Assembly (NCBI GenBank): GCA_019359615.1
Contig: JAHHHA010000001.1
Location: forward strand, 124,001-188,000
DNA from: Cyanosarcina radialis HA8281-LM2
GTDB lineage: Bacteria > Cyanobacteriota > Cyanobacteriia > Cyanobacteriales > CCAP-1448
DNA length: 64,000 nucleotides
Direction: 5' to 3'
Position numbers and translations under genes: made by a program
In this document: piece by piece, positions 16,724 through 25,518 of the stretch
How positions within the stretch are numbered: the first letter of the stretch is position 1
Layout of the letters: each line of letters opens with the position of its first letter
Notes under the pieces: model-generated
What the model saw: the letters and a program-made list of their open reading frames with translations, nothing else
What the model was told of the DNA's origin: nothing
Database searches by the model: none

Positions 16724-16767
16724 CAAATAACCTCCTAAGTTGACACAGCCATCATTATGCCTTGATA

Positions 16768-16854
16768 CGGAGAGGGAGGGATTCGAACCCTCGTTAAAGT
16801 TACCCCTAAACAGCATTTCCAGTGCTGCGCCTTCAACCGCTCGGCCACCTCTCC
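16768..16854 (-). tRNA. tRNA-Ser (GGA)
   Basis: On the minus strand GGAGAGGTGGCCGAGCGG starts the acceptor and D arms. The anticodon loop CTGGAAA gives anticodon GGA (reads UCC/UCU). A long class II variable arm follows, then GGTTCGAATCC as T arm and CCTCTCC closing the acceptor stem. CCA is not encoded. The 87-nt length and long variable arm are both as expected for serine tRNA. Confidence 0.97.
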
Positions 16855-16931
16855 TGGTAGCAGCGAATTACCATTATACAATAAGAATCGATCGGGATTT
16901 GAAATTTAATCCCAACAAATTGAGAAACTAA

Positions 16932-17300
16932 ATGACCCATTTACATAACATACAGATTTGCGATCGCGCTTCTGGGAAAATATACAGCGGACAAGTACCC
17001 GAAGATCGCTACATTTTACAAACTCTGGAAAAACAAGGAGTGAACCTGCCCTTTGCTTGTCGCAATGGTGCTTGCACCACCTGTGCAGTGCGGGTCAAAT
17101 CTGGTGTCGTCTATCAACCAGAAGCCATGGGACTATCCCCCGAACTGCGAAAACGGGGCTATGCCTTGTTATGCGTGGGCTATCCTCGATCGGATCTAGA
17201 ATTAGAAACCCAAGACGAAGATGAAGTTTACGAACTCCAGTTCGGTCGTTACTTTGGCAAAGGAAAAGTTCGGTTTGGGCTGCCGCTCGATGAAGAATGA
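16932..17300 (+). CDS. 2Fe-2S ferredoxin with C-terminal extension (FdC2-like)
   Basis: This 122-residue plant-type ferredoxin has cluster cysteines at residues 43, 48, 51 and 81 (CRNGACTTC, then LLC). After the usual fold the protein has a conserved extension, DEDEVYELQFGRYFGKG, which matches the tail of FdC2 ferredoxins shared by cyanobacteria and chloroplasts. FdC2 proteins carry a [2Fe-2S] cluster and are thought to act beside the main photosynthetic ferredoxin in electron distribution. The stop lies within the first codons of the nuclease gene (start 17290), so translational coupling is possible. Confidence 0.87.
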   Translation: MTHLHNIQICDRASGKIYSGQVPEDRYILQTLEKQGVNLPFACRNGACTTCAVRVKSGVVYQPEAMGLSPELRKRGYALLCVGYPRSDLELETQDEDEVYELQFGRYFGKGKVRFGLPLDEE

Positions 17301-17931
17301 AGAAAAGTCAGGAGTTCGGAATTCGGAATTCGGAATTCGGAGTTCAAGAAGTATAAAGTCAGGCATTATCTCCCCTCTCCCCTCCCCGCGTCTCCCCTCT
17401 CCTCTCCCCCTAATCGCTTTGCTTTTTTGCTTTCTGTTGGGTTGTCAATCCTCGCAACCACCTAAAGGAGTAACGGGCAAAATCGAACGGGTAGTCAGCG
17501 GGCAAACGGTGGAATGGGTAGATCCCACTAAGCAACCATCGGTAGCTGAAAAAGTCCGACTGATTGGCATCGAAGCGCCCGACGAGCAGCAAAAACCTTG
17601 GGGACCTGAAGCGAAAAAAGCTTTAGAGCAAATGCTCGGTCAAATGCAAGGCGATCGAATCGTCTTTGAGTCAGCGGTTTTCGAGTTAGATAGCGAGTCA
17701 GTCGATCGATTCGGACGCAAACTGGCTTATGTATGGAAAGATGGAGTTTTGGTCAACGAACGGTTAGTCAAAGAAGGTTACGTGCTGGCAGTACCGCGAT
17801 CGCCTAACCACAAATACGACCAGCGGCTAGCCCACGCCCAAGAATATGCCCGTCTCATGGGGCGCGGTATTTGGAACCCCGAAAACCCCCTGCGATTAAC
17901 ACCTGCTGAGTTTCAACGTCAAAACGGATAA
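17290..17931 (+). CDS. Thermonuclease-like (SNase) lipoprotein
   Basis: This is a staphylococcal-nuclease-fold protein with VRLIGIEAPDEQ and DRFGRKLAYV, which hold the catalytic Arg/acidic residue/Arg of the family. A late hydrophobic segment ends LLGC, a lipobox, implying export and lipid anchoring. The first 35 or so codons are made of repeat-derived DNA (GGAATTCGGAATTCGG and a CT-rich run), so the true start is uncertain. The ATG at 17290 was chosen because it lies after most of the ferredoxin gene. It overlaps the ferredoxin stop and ends 3 bp before the next gene. The substrate is DNA or RNA phosphodiesters by family. Confidence 0.8.
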   Translation: MKNEEKSGVRNSEFGIRSSRSIKSGIISPLPSPRLPSPLPLIALLFCFLLGCQSSQPPKGVTGKIERVVSGQTVEWVDPTKQPSVAEKVRLIGIEAPDEQQKPWGPEAKKALEQMLGQMQGDRIVFESAVFELDSESVDRFGRKLAYVWKDGVLVNERLVKEGYVLAVPRSPNHKYDQRLAHAQEYARLMGRGIWNPENPLRLTPAEFQRQNG

Positions 17932-17934
17932 CGC

Positions 17935-18759
17935 ATGAGCCATTCGAGTGCCGAGCAACTGGAAATTTTTTTGGATATTGCTACCGAAGCTGCTTTAGCG
18001 GCTGGTGCGATCCTTAAAACCTATTGGGGCAAGTTAGAAGCAGTAGAAGAAAAAGGACGACCTGGCGATTTAGTCACCGAAGCCGATAAATACGCTGAAG
18101 CTGCCATTTTAAAAGTCTTGCAGCGACACGTACCAGAGCATCAAATCTTGGCAGAAGAATCGGGCCGGTTAGGAGATACAAATAGCAAGTATCTCTGGGC
18201 GATCGATCCTTTGGACGGTACTACCAACTACGCTCACCAGTACCCTTTTTCTGCGGCTTCTGTCGGGCTGATAATTGATGGCGTGCCCCAAGTAGGAGCG
18301 ATTTTCGATCCATTCCATCAAGAATTGTTTCGGGCCGCTGCTGGCTTAGGAGCTACGCGCGATCGCTTGCCCATTACGGTTTCCCAAACCTCCGAACTGA
18401 GGAAGAGCCTGCTAGTTACGGGCTTTGCATACGATCGCCGCGAAACCAAAGACAATAACTATGCCGAATTCTGTCACCTCACTCACCTCACCCAAGGAGT
18501 CCGCCGCAGCGGTGCTGCCTCTCTGGATCTAGCTCATGTGGCTTGCGGTCGAGTCGATGGCTTTTGGGAACGAGGACTTTCACCTTGGGATATAGCCGCT
18601 GGAGTGGTAATAGTCCGGGAAGCAGGCGGTCAAGTAACTGCCTACGACGGCAGCCCTTTAGATATTAGTTCCGGTCGCCTCCTGGCCACCAACGGTTATC
18701 TTCACGACAGCCTCAGTACCGAATTGCTGCGAGTTCCTCCCTTGGAGTCGTGGGGATGA
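17935..18759 (+). CDS. Inositol monophosphatase family protein
   Basis: This is a Mg-dependent sugar-phosphate phosphatase (274 residues). It has all three metal-site motifs: EESG at about residues 71-74, WAIDPLDGTTNY at about 84-95 and WDIAAG at about 220-225. Cyanobacterial relatives act on inositol-1-phosphate, and some on histidinol phosphate or 3'-phosphoadenosine phosphates. Nothing here fixes the substrate, although hisZ lies 1.3 kb downstream. The gene starts 3 bp after the nuclease stop, and with the ferredoxin gene forms a tight three-gene run. Confidence 0.9.
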   Translation: MSHSSAEQLEIFLDIATEAALAAGAILKTYWGKLEAVEEKGRPGDLVTEADKYAEAAILKVLQRHVPEHQILAEESGRLGDTNSKYLWAIDPLDGTTNYAHQYPFSAASVGLIIDGVPQVGAIFDPFHQELFRAAAGLGATRDRLPITVSQTSELRKSLLVTGFAYDRRETKDNNYAEFCHLTHLTQGVRRSGAASLDLAHVACGRVDGFWERGLSPWDIAAGVVIVREAGGQVTAYDGSPLDISSGRLLATNGYLHDSLSTELLRVPPLESWG

Positions 18760-18763
18760 GAGG

Positions 18764-18811
18764 AGGGGGAGATGGGGAGATGGGGAGATGGGGAGATGGG
18801 GAGATGGGAAG
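18764..18811. repeat. G-rich tandem repeat (GGGGAGATG units)
   Basis: Four to five copies of a 9-bp unit GGGGAGATG stand directly after the phosphatase stop. The same unit forms the long array at 31371-31560. It is followed by AACACTCAACACTCCACAC heptamer-like repeats up to about 18866. Confidence 0.8.
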
Positions 18812-18935
18812 AAATTTCAACTCAACACTCAACACTCCACACTTCCTAAAGCACTTCACACTTCCCCATGGCATTGACCTAAAATCTAAGAGATACTAGA
18901 AGCAGGCTCATCATTATAGGTGCGGGTAAGGCGCT

Positions 18936-19829
18936 ATGTCTTTTAAGCTCGAACAAGGACTATTTAAACTCGATTTAACGGATCATCATGCAATTTTGGG
19001 AGTTACAGTTGATGCTAAACCAGAACAAATTAGAGAACGGTATAAACTGATAGCGCGGATGCTGCATCCCGATAGCTGTCAATCTAAAAGTCCAAAGGAA
19101 AGAGATTTGGCAAATAAGCTGTTGTCGAGGTTTGTCAATCAGGCTTACGACCAACTATCGAAAGACCGCAAACGTAAAGAACACTTAGTAGTATTAGAAC
19201 AAGTTGGCAAGCGTCTAGCTCAAGAACCAGCCCAGCTTGAATCTGCCAGCCAAGCAGCGAAGATCTTGTCTCAAGCATCTCAAAATCTAGATTTAGAATA
19301 TAAATCTTCAGTCCAAAAACTGGCGACGAAGCAGTACGAACACCTAGACCAAGCTTTAGAGGCGATCGCTCTTTTGAGCGAGCTAAATATGGTCTTCTTA
19401 ATGAAAAAAGAAGGTCAAAAAATCAGGACGGAAGCCCCGGTCGCAGTTAATGCCTCTAGCACTTTAGCTACCAATGCCGTCAAGCAATCTCAACCAAAAC
19501 CTGTCGAACCACCACCAAAAGCATCAATGGTCGAGCCGTATCTTCGTCGGGCTGATGAGTATATCAAAAATAACAATATGGCCAAAGCGATTTTAGAGTT
19601 GCGAGATGCGCTCAATCTAGAGCCAAATAACAGCACTTGTAATAGCCTGTTGGGAATGGTTTATTTGAAACAAAATCAGACGACGATGGCCAAGATGTAC
19701 ATTAACAAGGCCTTGCAAGTAAATCCTAAAGATCCGCTCGCCCTGCAAGGCAAACAAGCACTCGATAAACTCACTCAAAAGGCCCCTAGCAAAAGTGGCT
19801 TTTTGGGGATGTTTGGGAATAAAAAGTGA
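18936..19829 (+). CDS. J-domain and TPR protein
   Basis: This 297-residue protein has an N-terminal J domain (residues about 15-75, including the HPD tripeptide in RMLHPDS) that should stimulate a DnaK-type chaperone. A coiled middle part, a Pro/Gln-rich linker and a C-terminal TPR module (about 200-275: YLRRADEYIKNNNMAKAILELRDALNLEPNN) follow. The arrangement is that of cyanobacterial DnaJ-like co-chaperones of unknown client. It lacks the Gly/Phe and zinc-finger regions of true DnaJ. The gene is monocistronic. Confidence 0.8.
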   Translation: MSFKLEQGLFKLDLTDHHAILGVTVDAKPEQIRERYKLIARMLHPDSCQSKSPKERDLANKLLSRFVNQAYDQLSKDRKRKEHLVVLEQVGKRLAQEPAQLESASQAAKILSQASQNLDLEYKSSVQKLATKQYEHLDQALEAIALLSELNMVFLMKKEGQKIRTEAPVAVNASSTLATNAVKQSQPKPVEPPPKASMVEPYLRRADEYIKNNNMAKAILELRDALNLEPNNSTCNSLLGMVYLKQNQTTMAKMYINKALQVNPKDPLALQGKQALDKLTQKAPSKSGFLGMFGNKK

Positions 19830-19880
19830 TCCAGAATCGACAACCTTGGCTTTTCCTCCTGTGAGAGGAGACGATCGAGG

Positions 19881-20060
19881 CTAATCAACAGTGTTGGGTT
19901 TGCTGATATTTGCTAACAATTGCTTACTTTGAGGGGAAAGCTTATCTTCAAGAGAGCGAACCAACTCTCTGACTACATCAGTTTTGGTTCGATCTTCTTA
20001 CTGGCAATATATAGCCAGAATAGCTGATTCCTTATCAGATAAGCGATGCCAACATCCTTG
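19881..20060 (-). pseudogene. Ribbon-helix-helix (CopG/antitoxin-like) gene remnant with in-frame stop
   Basis: Read on the minus strand, this stretch gives RLSDKESAILAIYCQ, then TAA (19998-20000), then EDRTKTDVVRELVRSLEDKL and a stop at 19881-19883, all in one frame. The pattern 'RLSDKE...YC...RTKTDVxRELxRSLE' is that of small ribbon-helix-helix DNA-binding proteins often paired with toxins. No convincing start codon is present upstream and no toxin gene follows. It appears to be a decayed antitoxin-type gene in the 276-bp gap between the J-domain gene and hisZ. Confidence 0.5.
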
Positions 20061-20105
20061 GTTGAAACAGGAAGTTTCCAATTTGTTAGCAAATGTAAGT
20101 GAAAT

Positions 20106-21323
20106 ATGAACGGACTAAACTTTTATACGCCAGGGACGAGAGATTTACTCCCCCTAGATGTAGCCCGGAAACGTTGGGTAGAAGACCGCTTGCAGCAGGT
20201 ATTTCACCGCTGGGGCTATCACCGAATTATTACTTCTACCCTAGAACGCCTAGAAACCCTGACCGCAGGTGGGGCGATTCAGCCAGAGACGGTTATTCAA
20301 CTCGAAGATACTGACGGCAGAACCCTCGGACTGCGCCCGGAAATGACAGCTTCGATCGCCCGTGCTTCGGTGACGCGGATGGGAGCAGTTTATCCCCAGC
20401 GACTCTATTACAACAACAACGTCTTTAGAAGATCGCCAGTCGGCCAGCACGGTTGCCAGCAAGAATTTTACCAAGCTGGAGTGGAACTATTAGGTAGCGC
20501 CGGATTGTTGGCAGACGCAGAAATTTTGTTGCTGTTGGCAGATGGACTCAAAGAGTTGGGAATCGATCGCTGGCATTTAATTTTAGGAGCAGCCAGTTTG
20601 ACGCGATCGCTCCTTGCTACCTTTCCCGAACCATTGCCAGCCAAAGTTCGCTACTGCATCGCCCATCTCGATCGCTTGGAGTTAGACTCTCTTCCCCTGT
20701 CCTCGGAACAAAGACAGCTAGCATTATCGCTGTTCGACCTGCGGGGACGACCAGCCGAGGTGCTGCAAAAGGTGGCTGCCTTGCCTCTAGATGAGTCGGG
20801 GTGGGAGATGGTGAATCATCTTAAATCTCTAGTCGAACTCCTGCAAGATACCTGCGATCGCCCATTGCCTCTGACGCTCGATCTGAGCCTGATTAAAACT
20901 TTTGACTACTATACGGGAATAGTGTTTGAAGTAGTGAGCGACGATGGCTCCCAAGCCCGCATTTTGGGGCAGGGAGGGCGCTACGATCGACTGTTGGGAC
21001 TTTATCATCCTGAAGGCAAAACCTATCCTGGCATTGGATTTTGCCTCAACATCGAAGACTTACATCAGGTTCTTCTCTCTCAAGGCCGACTGCCGCAAGA
21101 AACACCTGCTAACGATTGGCTAGTCGTGCCAGAAACCCCTGAAGCTGGGGCGGCAGCTTTTACTTACGCCCAAAAACTCAAAGAGTCCGAAGGTTCAGTT
21201 CGAGTCGAGATGGATTTGGGCGGACGTACAACTGAAGAGATCGGCAATTACGCCCGCCTTTGCGGCATTCAGCAGATAGCTTGGGTCAAAGCTCAAGGGG
21301 AACCAGAAATTGAAAGCATTTAG
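20106..21323 (+). CDS. hisZ: ATP phosphoribosyltransferase regulatory subunit
   Basis: HisZ is a catalytically dead histidyl-tRNA-synthetase paralogue that pairs with short-form HisG for the first step of histidine synthesis. The 405-residue protein has GTRDLLP at the start, RPEMTASIAR (motif 2 region) and DLSLIKTFDYYTGIVFE with GGRYDRL (motif 3 region). The anticodon-binding domain of true HisS is absent or short, and the final Rossmann-like part is degenerate, as in HisZ. It is monocistronic here. Confidence 0.9.
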   Translation: MNGLNFYTPGTRDLLPLDVARKRWVEDRLQQVFHRWGYHRIITSTLERLETLTAGGAIQPETVIQLEDTDGRTLGLRPEMTASIARASVTRMGAVYPQRLYYNNNVFRRSPVGQHGCQQEFYQAGVELLGSAGLLADAEILLLLADGLKELGIDRWHLILGAASLTRSLLATFPEPLPAKVRYCIAHLDRLELDSLPLSSEQRQLALSLFDLRGRPAEVLQKVAALPLDESGWEMVNHLKSLVELLQDTCDRPLPLTLDLSLIKTFDYYTGIVFEVVSDDGSQARILGQGGRYDRLLGLYHPEGKTYPGIGFCLNIEDLHQVLLSQGRLPQETPANDWLVVPETPEAGAAAFTYAQKLKESEGSVRVEMDLGGRTTEEIGNYARLCGIQQIAWVKAQGEPEIESI

Positions 21324-21483
21324 TTGGGCATAGAACATGGAATGGTGCGTTGGCCTAGCGACGGACGCTGGAATTCCGCCGTGCGACGACGGAATCGCGT
21401 CCTCCTGTGTGTAGCGCGTAATTACCATGACTCTCAATGGGGAGAACGACTATTGGACTTAGTTCCAGCCAAGACATTGCTGC

Positions 21484-22221
21484 TTAACTCCGAAATAAGC
21501 GGGTGTATTGGACTTCGTGAGCCATGCTAGCTAGAGATAAACCCCAACTACAGCTACTAAATTCATCATCTTTTAAAGTTAATATTTCTCGCGCCGCTTG
21601 AATTATAGTTGGGTGTAAATTTAACAGTAATTGCTGCCCAGCCGTTTGTCCTAAAGGAATTAATTTCACGCCCGCATTGATAAGATTGAGCGCCCAACCG
21701 TGCAAGTAGCCCAGGATCGCCTCTAACGGGTCGATTTGCCAGTAAGCCGCAATTAAACCAAAAGCGATCGCATAATTGCCAGGATAGCCGCAAGCCTGCA
21801 CCAGCGAGGCAATTTCTGGCTCCATATCTTCGATTAATTGCAGTAGAGAATAGCCCATCTGCCAGCTTTGTTGGCGCAACTCCTCGCTTTCTCTAGCAGC
21901 CGACAACCAATAATTCCAATAAGCTAGCGACTCTAGATCGCCGATTCTAACGCTGTTTGTGGCTCTCAACACGACCGCAGCTTCTAATCTAATCGCACCA
22001 TAGCGCAGTTCTCGATCGAGCCAATGCTCTAAACTTTGGCGATCGACAATTTTACCCAACTCTACCAGCGTTTCTATGCCTTCAGAATAACTATAAGCAC
22101 CAACTGGCAGCGCGGTAAGTTGGAGCAGACGCAGAAGAGGGTAGGGAGAGGGGGAGATGGGGAGAGGGGGAGACAAGGAGAATTTCTTAACTACACACTT
22201 TCTTAACTCAACACTCAACAC
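21484..22221 (-). CDS. ureF: Urease accessory protein UreF
   Basis: UreF acts with UreD/UreG/UreE to insert nickel into urease. The family core is clear: LLRLLQL, then [18 protein letters not shown] (usually [14 protein letters not shown]; two residues appear missing just before), and [22 protein letters not shown]. The first 25 or so codons are made from a CT-rich repeat ([14 protein letters not shown]), so the start is uncertain; true translation may begin near LLRLLQL. No other ure gene is in the window, which agrees with scattered urease genes in cyanobacteria. Confidence 0.88.
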   Translation of the reverse strand: MLSVELRKCVVKKFSLSPPLPISPSPYPLLRLLQLTALPVGAYSYSEGIETLVELGKIVDRQSLEHWLDRELRYGAIRLEAAVVLRATNSVRIGDLESLAYWNYWLSAARESEELRQQSWQMGYSLLQLIEDMEPEIASLVQACGYPGNYAIAFGLIAAYWQIDPLEAILGYLHGWALNLINAGVKLIPLGQTAGQQLLLNLHPTIIQAAREILTLKDDEFSSCSWGLSLASMAHEVQYTRLFRS

Positions 22222-22307
22222 TCAACACTTAACACTTTTAACAGTGGTAGAGTAGTCCTAGTACCCAGGCTGCAAGTGCTGGCAGTCGATTCACTATATC
22301 TCAGATC

Positions 22308-23225
22308 GTGTCTTTATTCGATTGGTTTGCAAATCGCCGGAAATCAGAACCTCCGAACCAGCAACGTCAAGAACGCGAAATTGCCGATGGGTTATGGAGC
22401 AAATGTGACGCTTGCGGAGCGATCGCTTACACTAAAGACCTCAAAGCCAACCAAATGGTTTGCTTGGAGTGCAACCATCACAAGCGGGTGTCGAGTTCGG
22501 AACGCATTCGTCAGTTAATCGATGCCAATACTTGGATGCCCTTAGACGAGCATTTACGTCCTACCGATCCGCTAAAATTTTACGATCGCAAATCCTATGG
22601 CGATCTGCTCCGAGAAAGCCAAGAAAAAAGCGGCTTGACAGATGCAGTTCAAACTGGGCTAGGGCAGTTAGATGGCTTGCCTCTAGCTTTGGGAGTCATG
22701 GACTTTCGCTTTCGGGGCGGCAGCATGGGTTCGGTCGTGGGAGAAAAGATCGCCCGCTCGATCGAAAGAGCCACCAAAGACAGATTGCCAGTAGTAATCG
22801 TCTGCGCCTCCGGCGGAGCCAGGATGCAGGAAGGAATTTTGAGCTTGATGCAGATGGCCAAAATTTCTGGGGCGCTAGAACTACATAGACAAGCCAGACT
22901 GCTTTACATTCCAGTGCTTACCCACCCGACTACTGGGGGTGTAACGGCTAGCTTTGCCATGTTAGGAGACATTATCTTAGCAGAACCAAAAGCGACAATT
23001 GGTTTTGCTGGTCGCCGGGTGATCGAGCAAACTTTAAGAGAAAAACTACCCGATGATTTTCAGACTTCAGAATATCTTTTACAGCACGGTTTTGTAGACG
23101 CGATCGTCCCTCGTCCGCAGCTAAAGGCTACTCTGGCCCAGTTAATTCGCTTGCACCAATCGACTTTACAGGTTCCAGCATCAGATAAAAGCCAGAAGTC
23201 AGAAGTTCAGGAGTTGAAGAAGTGA
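22308..23225 (+). CDS. accD: Acetyl-CoA carboxylase carboxyltransferase subunit beta
   Basis: AccD is the beta half of the carboxyltransferase that makes malonyl-CoA for fatty acid synthesis; AccA is encoded elsewhere. The N-terminal zinc ribbon is complete (Cys 33, 36, 52 and 55 in CDACG...CLEC). The crotonase-fold part has [22 protein letters not shown] and [16 protein letters not shown]. The start is a GTG giving MSLFDWF, as in cyanobacterial orthologues. The length of 305 residues is normal. Confidence 0.96.
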   Translation: MSLFDWFANRRKSEPPNQQRQEREIADGLWSKCDACGAIAYTKDLKANQMVCLECNHHKRVSSSERIRQLIDANTWMPLDEHLRPTDPLKFYDRKSYGDLLRESQEKSGLTDAVQTGLGQLDGLPLALGVMDFRFRGGSMGSVVGEKIARSIERATKDRLPVVIVCASGGARMQEGILSLMQMAKISGALELHRQARLLYIPVLTHPTTGGVTASFAMLGDIILAEPKATIGFAGRRVIEQTLREKLPDDFQTSEYLLQHGFVDAIVPRPQLKATLAQLIRLHQSTLQVPASDKSQKSEVQELKK

Positions 23226-23290
23226 GAAGTGTTGAGTGTTGAGTGTTGAGTTAAGAATTCTCCCCATCTCCCCCTCCCCTCTCCCACATT
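23193..23290. repeat. Short tandem/interspersed repeat cluster
   Basis: AGAAGTCAGAAGTTCAGGAGTT is followed by GTGTTGAGTGTTGAGTGTTGAG and a CCCCTCC-rich run. The same arrangement recurs after ispG (56781-56935), after the GNAT gene (60846-60972), and in reverse at 18815-18870 and 22140-22245. These are short tandemly repeated repetitive sequences typical of filamentous cyanobacteria. Confidence 0.7.
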
Positions 23291-23388
23291 TTGCCCCGAT
23301 CTGAGTACCTCTTATGGGGAAAGCGATCGCATCAGATGGCATGATATTTATGAGAGCGACTCAATTGTTCAGCTATCGGCCAACCACT

Positions 23389-23577
23389 ATGGGTTTTGCA
23401 GACATATCAATTGCAGAAATAGCGGCAGATTACCACCTTTCGGTAGAACAGGTATTCGATCTGTGCCAGCAGTTGGGAATTGCCTATAAAACTCAATCGA
23501 CTCGCCTGCCCTTAGAGGATGCCAAGGCGGTTATTTCTACGATCTTGTCTCAAAAATCTCAATCGGTTAGCAGTTAG
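23389..23577 (+). CDS. Small cyanobacterial protein with IF2N-like helix-turn-helix
   Basis: The favoured start at 23389 gives a 62-residue protein, MGFADISIAEIAADYHLSVE, then VFDLCQQLGIAYK and a Leu/Glu-rich end. The pattern 'IAEIAADYHLSVEQVFDLCQQLGI' resembles the small helical domain found at the N-terminus of translation factor IF-2, or a HTH. Its function is unknown. The gene lies just upstream of psbV, an association I believe is conserved in cyanobacteria. Earlier in-frame Met codons at 23314 and 23350 have no support from the protein pattern. Confidence 0.6.
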   Translation: MGFADISIAEIAADYHLSVEQVFDLCQQLGIAYKTQSTRLPLEDAKAVISTILSQKSQSVSS

Positions 23578-23753
23578 CAGTTAGTGGTATTTTTAATCCT
23601 GGTAGAGATTAGCGATCGCGCTTCTCTATCTACTACTGCTAACGCCCTCTCAAGGTTGGTTGACGGCTAATCCTTCGATCGGAAGGACCAAAAATTGAGT
23701 CGCCTGCTGTGAGAGAGGATTCAATAACTAAGTCAAATTCGATCGGGAGAACT

Positions 23754-24245
23754 ATGCTTAAGCGATTTATCTGGGTAGTTGTGGCAACTGTATTTTTCGC
23801 CTTACAAACAGTTGTTCCCAGCGCCTCAGCTTTGGAAATTAATGCAGATACCCGCACAGTACCGCTGAACGACAAAGGGGAAAACACTACCCTGAGCATC
23901 AAACAGTACAAACAAGGCAAACGTTTGTTCAACCAAACTTGCTCTCAGTGTCATGCTGAGGGCATAACTAAAACTGACTTCAACGTCAGCTTGAGTTCCG
24001 AAGATTTAAGTGGAGCCACACCGTCGCGAAATAACCTGGCGGCTTTGGTAGACTTCATGAAGCATCCCACTACCTACGATGGCGAAACGGCAATTGCCGA
24101 AGTTCACCCCAGTATGGAAAGTGCCGATCTGTTTGCCGAAATGAGAAATCTATCGGACGACGATTTAGAAGCTATTGCTGGATATATCCTGATTCAGCCG
24201 AAGATCGTGGGCGACAGATGGGGAGGAGGCAAAGTCATACGCTAA
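23754..24245 (+). CDS. psbV: Cytochrome c550 of photosystem II
   Basis: PsbV is an extrinsic lumenal subunit that stabilises the oxygen-evolving cluster. A signal peptide (residues 1-27, ending PSASA) precedes the mature protein. The heme site is CSQCH, and the second axial His lies in AEVHPSMESADLF. MKHPTTYDGE and the ending WGGGK are family signatures. The length of 163 residues is normal. The start at 23754 gives a proper signal peptide; the earlier ATG at 23709 does not. It is first of the three-cytochrome run psbV-psbV2-petJ. Confidence 0.96.
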   Translation: MLKRFIWVVVATVFFALQTVVPSASALEINADTRTVPLNDKGENTTLSIKQYKQGKRLFNQTCSQCHAEGITKTDFNVSLSSEDLSGATPSRNNLAALVDFMKHPTTYDGETAIAEVHPSMESADLFAEMRNLSDDDLEAIAGYILIQPKIVGDRWGGGKVIR

Positions 24246-24324
24246 CAATTTTGCCCTGCGCTGTTACAGCAGCTTCGACTCAACTGAAAAAAACATCCTG
24301 TGGAAATCTCCAGGGGCAACAACA

Positions 24325-24840
24325 ATGTTTGACGCTATGCGGTATAAAGGATTTTTCCTGCGGTGCCTGCTGGCGGTTTTAGGGGCTTGCCTGTGGCTCT
24401 TTTCGATCTCCAGTCAGCCAGCCCAAGCTGCTGTTGACTCATATGTAGTCCAGTACCTGCAAGTTACCGAACCAATTAATCTAGATTTAGATGGTAAAGG
24501 GCAAACGCAACAGTTTTCTGCTGCCGACTTGTCTGAGGGCAAAGTGTTGTTCAAGCAACACTGTTTGACTTGCCATGTTGGGGGCAACACTTTGCCTAAC
24601 CCCAAGGTGTCATTGTCATTAACTGCCCTGGCTGCTGCAACTCCACCTCGCAATAACATTAACAACTTAGTTGCTTACTCTAGGCAACCAATGACCTATG
24701 ATGGCAGCGAAGAAAATCTTTGGTGCCGCCAAGTTTCAGAAACCTGGATGCCTCAACAGCAGGTGGAAAAACTAGCTGCCTTCGTGTTGCGGGCAGCACA
24801 AAAAGCACCTGGTTGGGCGACAGAGACTTTTGAACCTTAG
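24325..24840 (+). CDS. psbV2: Cytochrome c550-like protein PsbV2
   Basis: This is a paralogue of PsbV found next to it in some cyanobacteria. It has a signal peptide (to about residue 35, QPAQA), heme motif CLTCH, and PPRNNINNLVAYSRQPMTYDG shared with PsbV. The region of the second axial ligand differs (LWCRQVSETWMP), so the His of PsbV is not present at the same place, which is known to alter heme properties in PsbV2. It can probably replace PsbV in part; the role is otherwise unclear. It lies 79 bp after psbV and is likely co-transcribed. Confidence 0.9.
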   Translation: MFDAMRYKGFFLRCLLAVLGACLWLFSISSQPAQAAVDSYVVQYLQVTEPINLDLDGKGQTQQFSAADLSEGKVLFKQHCLTCHVGGNTLPNPKVSLSLTALAAATPPRNNINNLVAYSRQPMTYDGSEENLWCRQVSETWMPQQQVEKLAAFVLRAAQKAPGWATETFEP

Positions 24841-24898
24841 ACATCAAAGGTAAAATAGGCTTGTCAATAATATTTCACGATCGCAGAGGAGAACCAAA

Positions 24899-25234
24899 TT
24901 GAAGAGACTAATATCTCTGGCAGTGTTAGCCATCGCACTATTGGCTGTCACTTTTGCTCGTCCGGCTTTGGCAGCAGGCGATGCAGCTAGCGGCGCTAAA
25001 GTATTTAGCGCTAACTGCGCCGCTTGTCATGCAGGCGGGAATAACGTAGTCATGACCGAAAAAACTTTGAAAAAAGAAGCCTTAGCTAAATTTGGCATGA
25101 ACTCGGCAGAGGCAATTATTACCCAGGTAACGAATGGTAAAAATGCGATGCCATCTTTCAAAGGACGTTTGAGCGATCAACAAATTCAGGATGTAGCCGC
25201 CTACGTGCTATCTCAATCTGAAAAAGGTTGGTAA
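24899..25234 (+). CDS. petJ: Cytochrome c6 (c553)
   Basis: PetJ is the soluble lumenal carrier between cytochrome b6f and photosystem I or cytochrome oxidase, and an alternative to plastocyanin. It has a signal peptide ending ARPALA, heme motif CAACH, and the axial Met in [10 protein letters not shown]. The start is TTG at 24899, with GAGGAGA at 24888-24894; this gives MKRLISLAV, the usual beginning. It ends the psbV-psbV2-petJ run (58 bp after psbV2). A hairpin GGTAAAA...TTTTACC (about 25230-25248) at the stop may terminate transcription. Confidence 0.95.
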   Translation: MKRLISLAVLAIALLAVTFARPALAAGDAASGAKVFSANCAACHAGGNNVVMTEKTLKKEALAKFGMNSAEAIITQVTNGKNAMPSFKGRLSDQQIQDVAAYVLSQSEKGW

Positions 25235-25252
25235 AAAGCGTTTTACCCAGGT

Positions 25253-25510
25253 GTAGGAGCGCAAAGCCTTCGTTAGTGTCAACTTAAGGGTCAAAAGCTT
25301 CGTCCGCCAGGGGTTCAAAACCCCTGTCTCAAAGTTAAAGTCCTCTAAAGAGGACTCCATGGCCTTTAGAAAATTTAGTTCCTTAGTCCATTTCAATGGA
25401 CTTGAGCTATTAGCCAGGGGTTTTGAACCCCTGGCGGTTATGGCTGAAGTCGATAGGATAACAACGGCTTTAGCTCTAACTTGACACCAATGAAAGCCTT
25501 GCGCTCCTAC
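25253..25510. mobile_element. MITE-like 258-bp element with imperfect terminal inverted repeats
   Basis: The ends GTAGGAGCGCAAAGCCTTCGT and (reverse complement of the other end) GTAGGAGCGCAAGGCTTTCAT match over about 29 bp. Inside are four further hairpins: CCAGGGGTTCAAAACCCCTG, AGTCCTCTAAAGAGGACT, AGTCCATTTCAATGGACT and CCAGGGGTTTTGAACCCCTGG. It encodes nothing. The structure is that of a non-autonomous insertion element remnant. It separates petJ from the convergent acyltransferase gene. Confidence 0.75.
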
Positions 25511-25518
25511 TTGCGGTT

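Noticed and set aside
21324-21530. 68-residue frame after hisZ
   Set aside because: It overlaps the end of ureF on the other strand and shows no RBS or family pattern.
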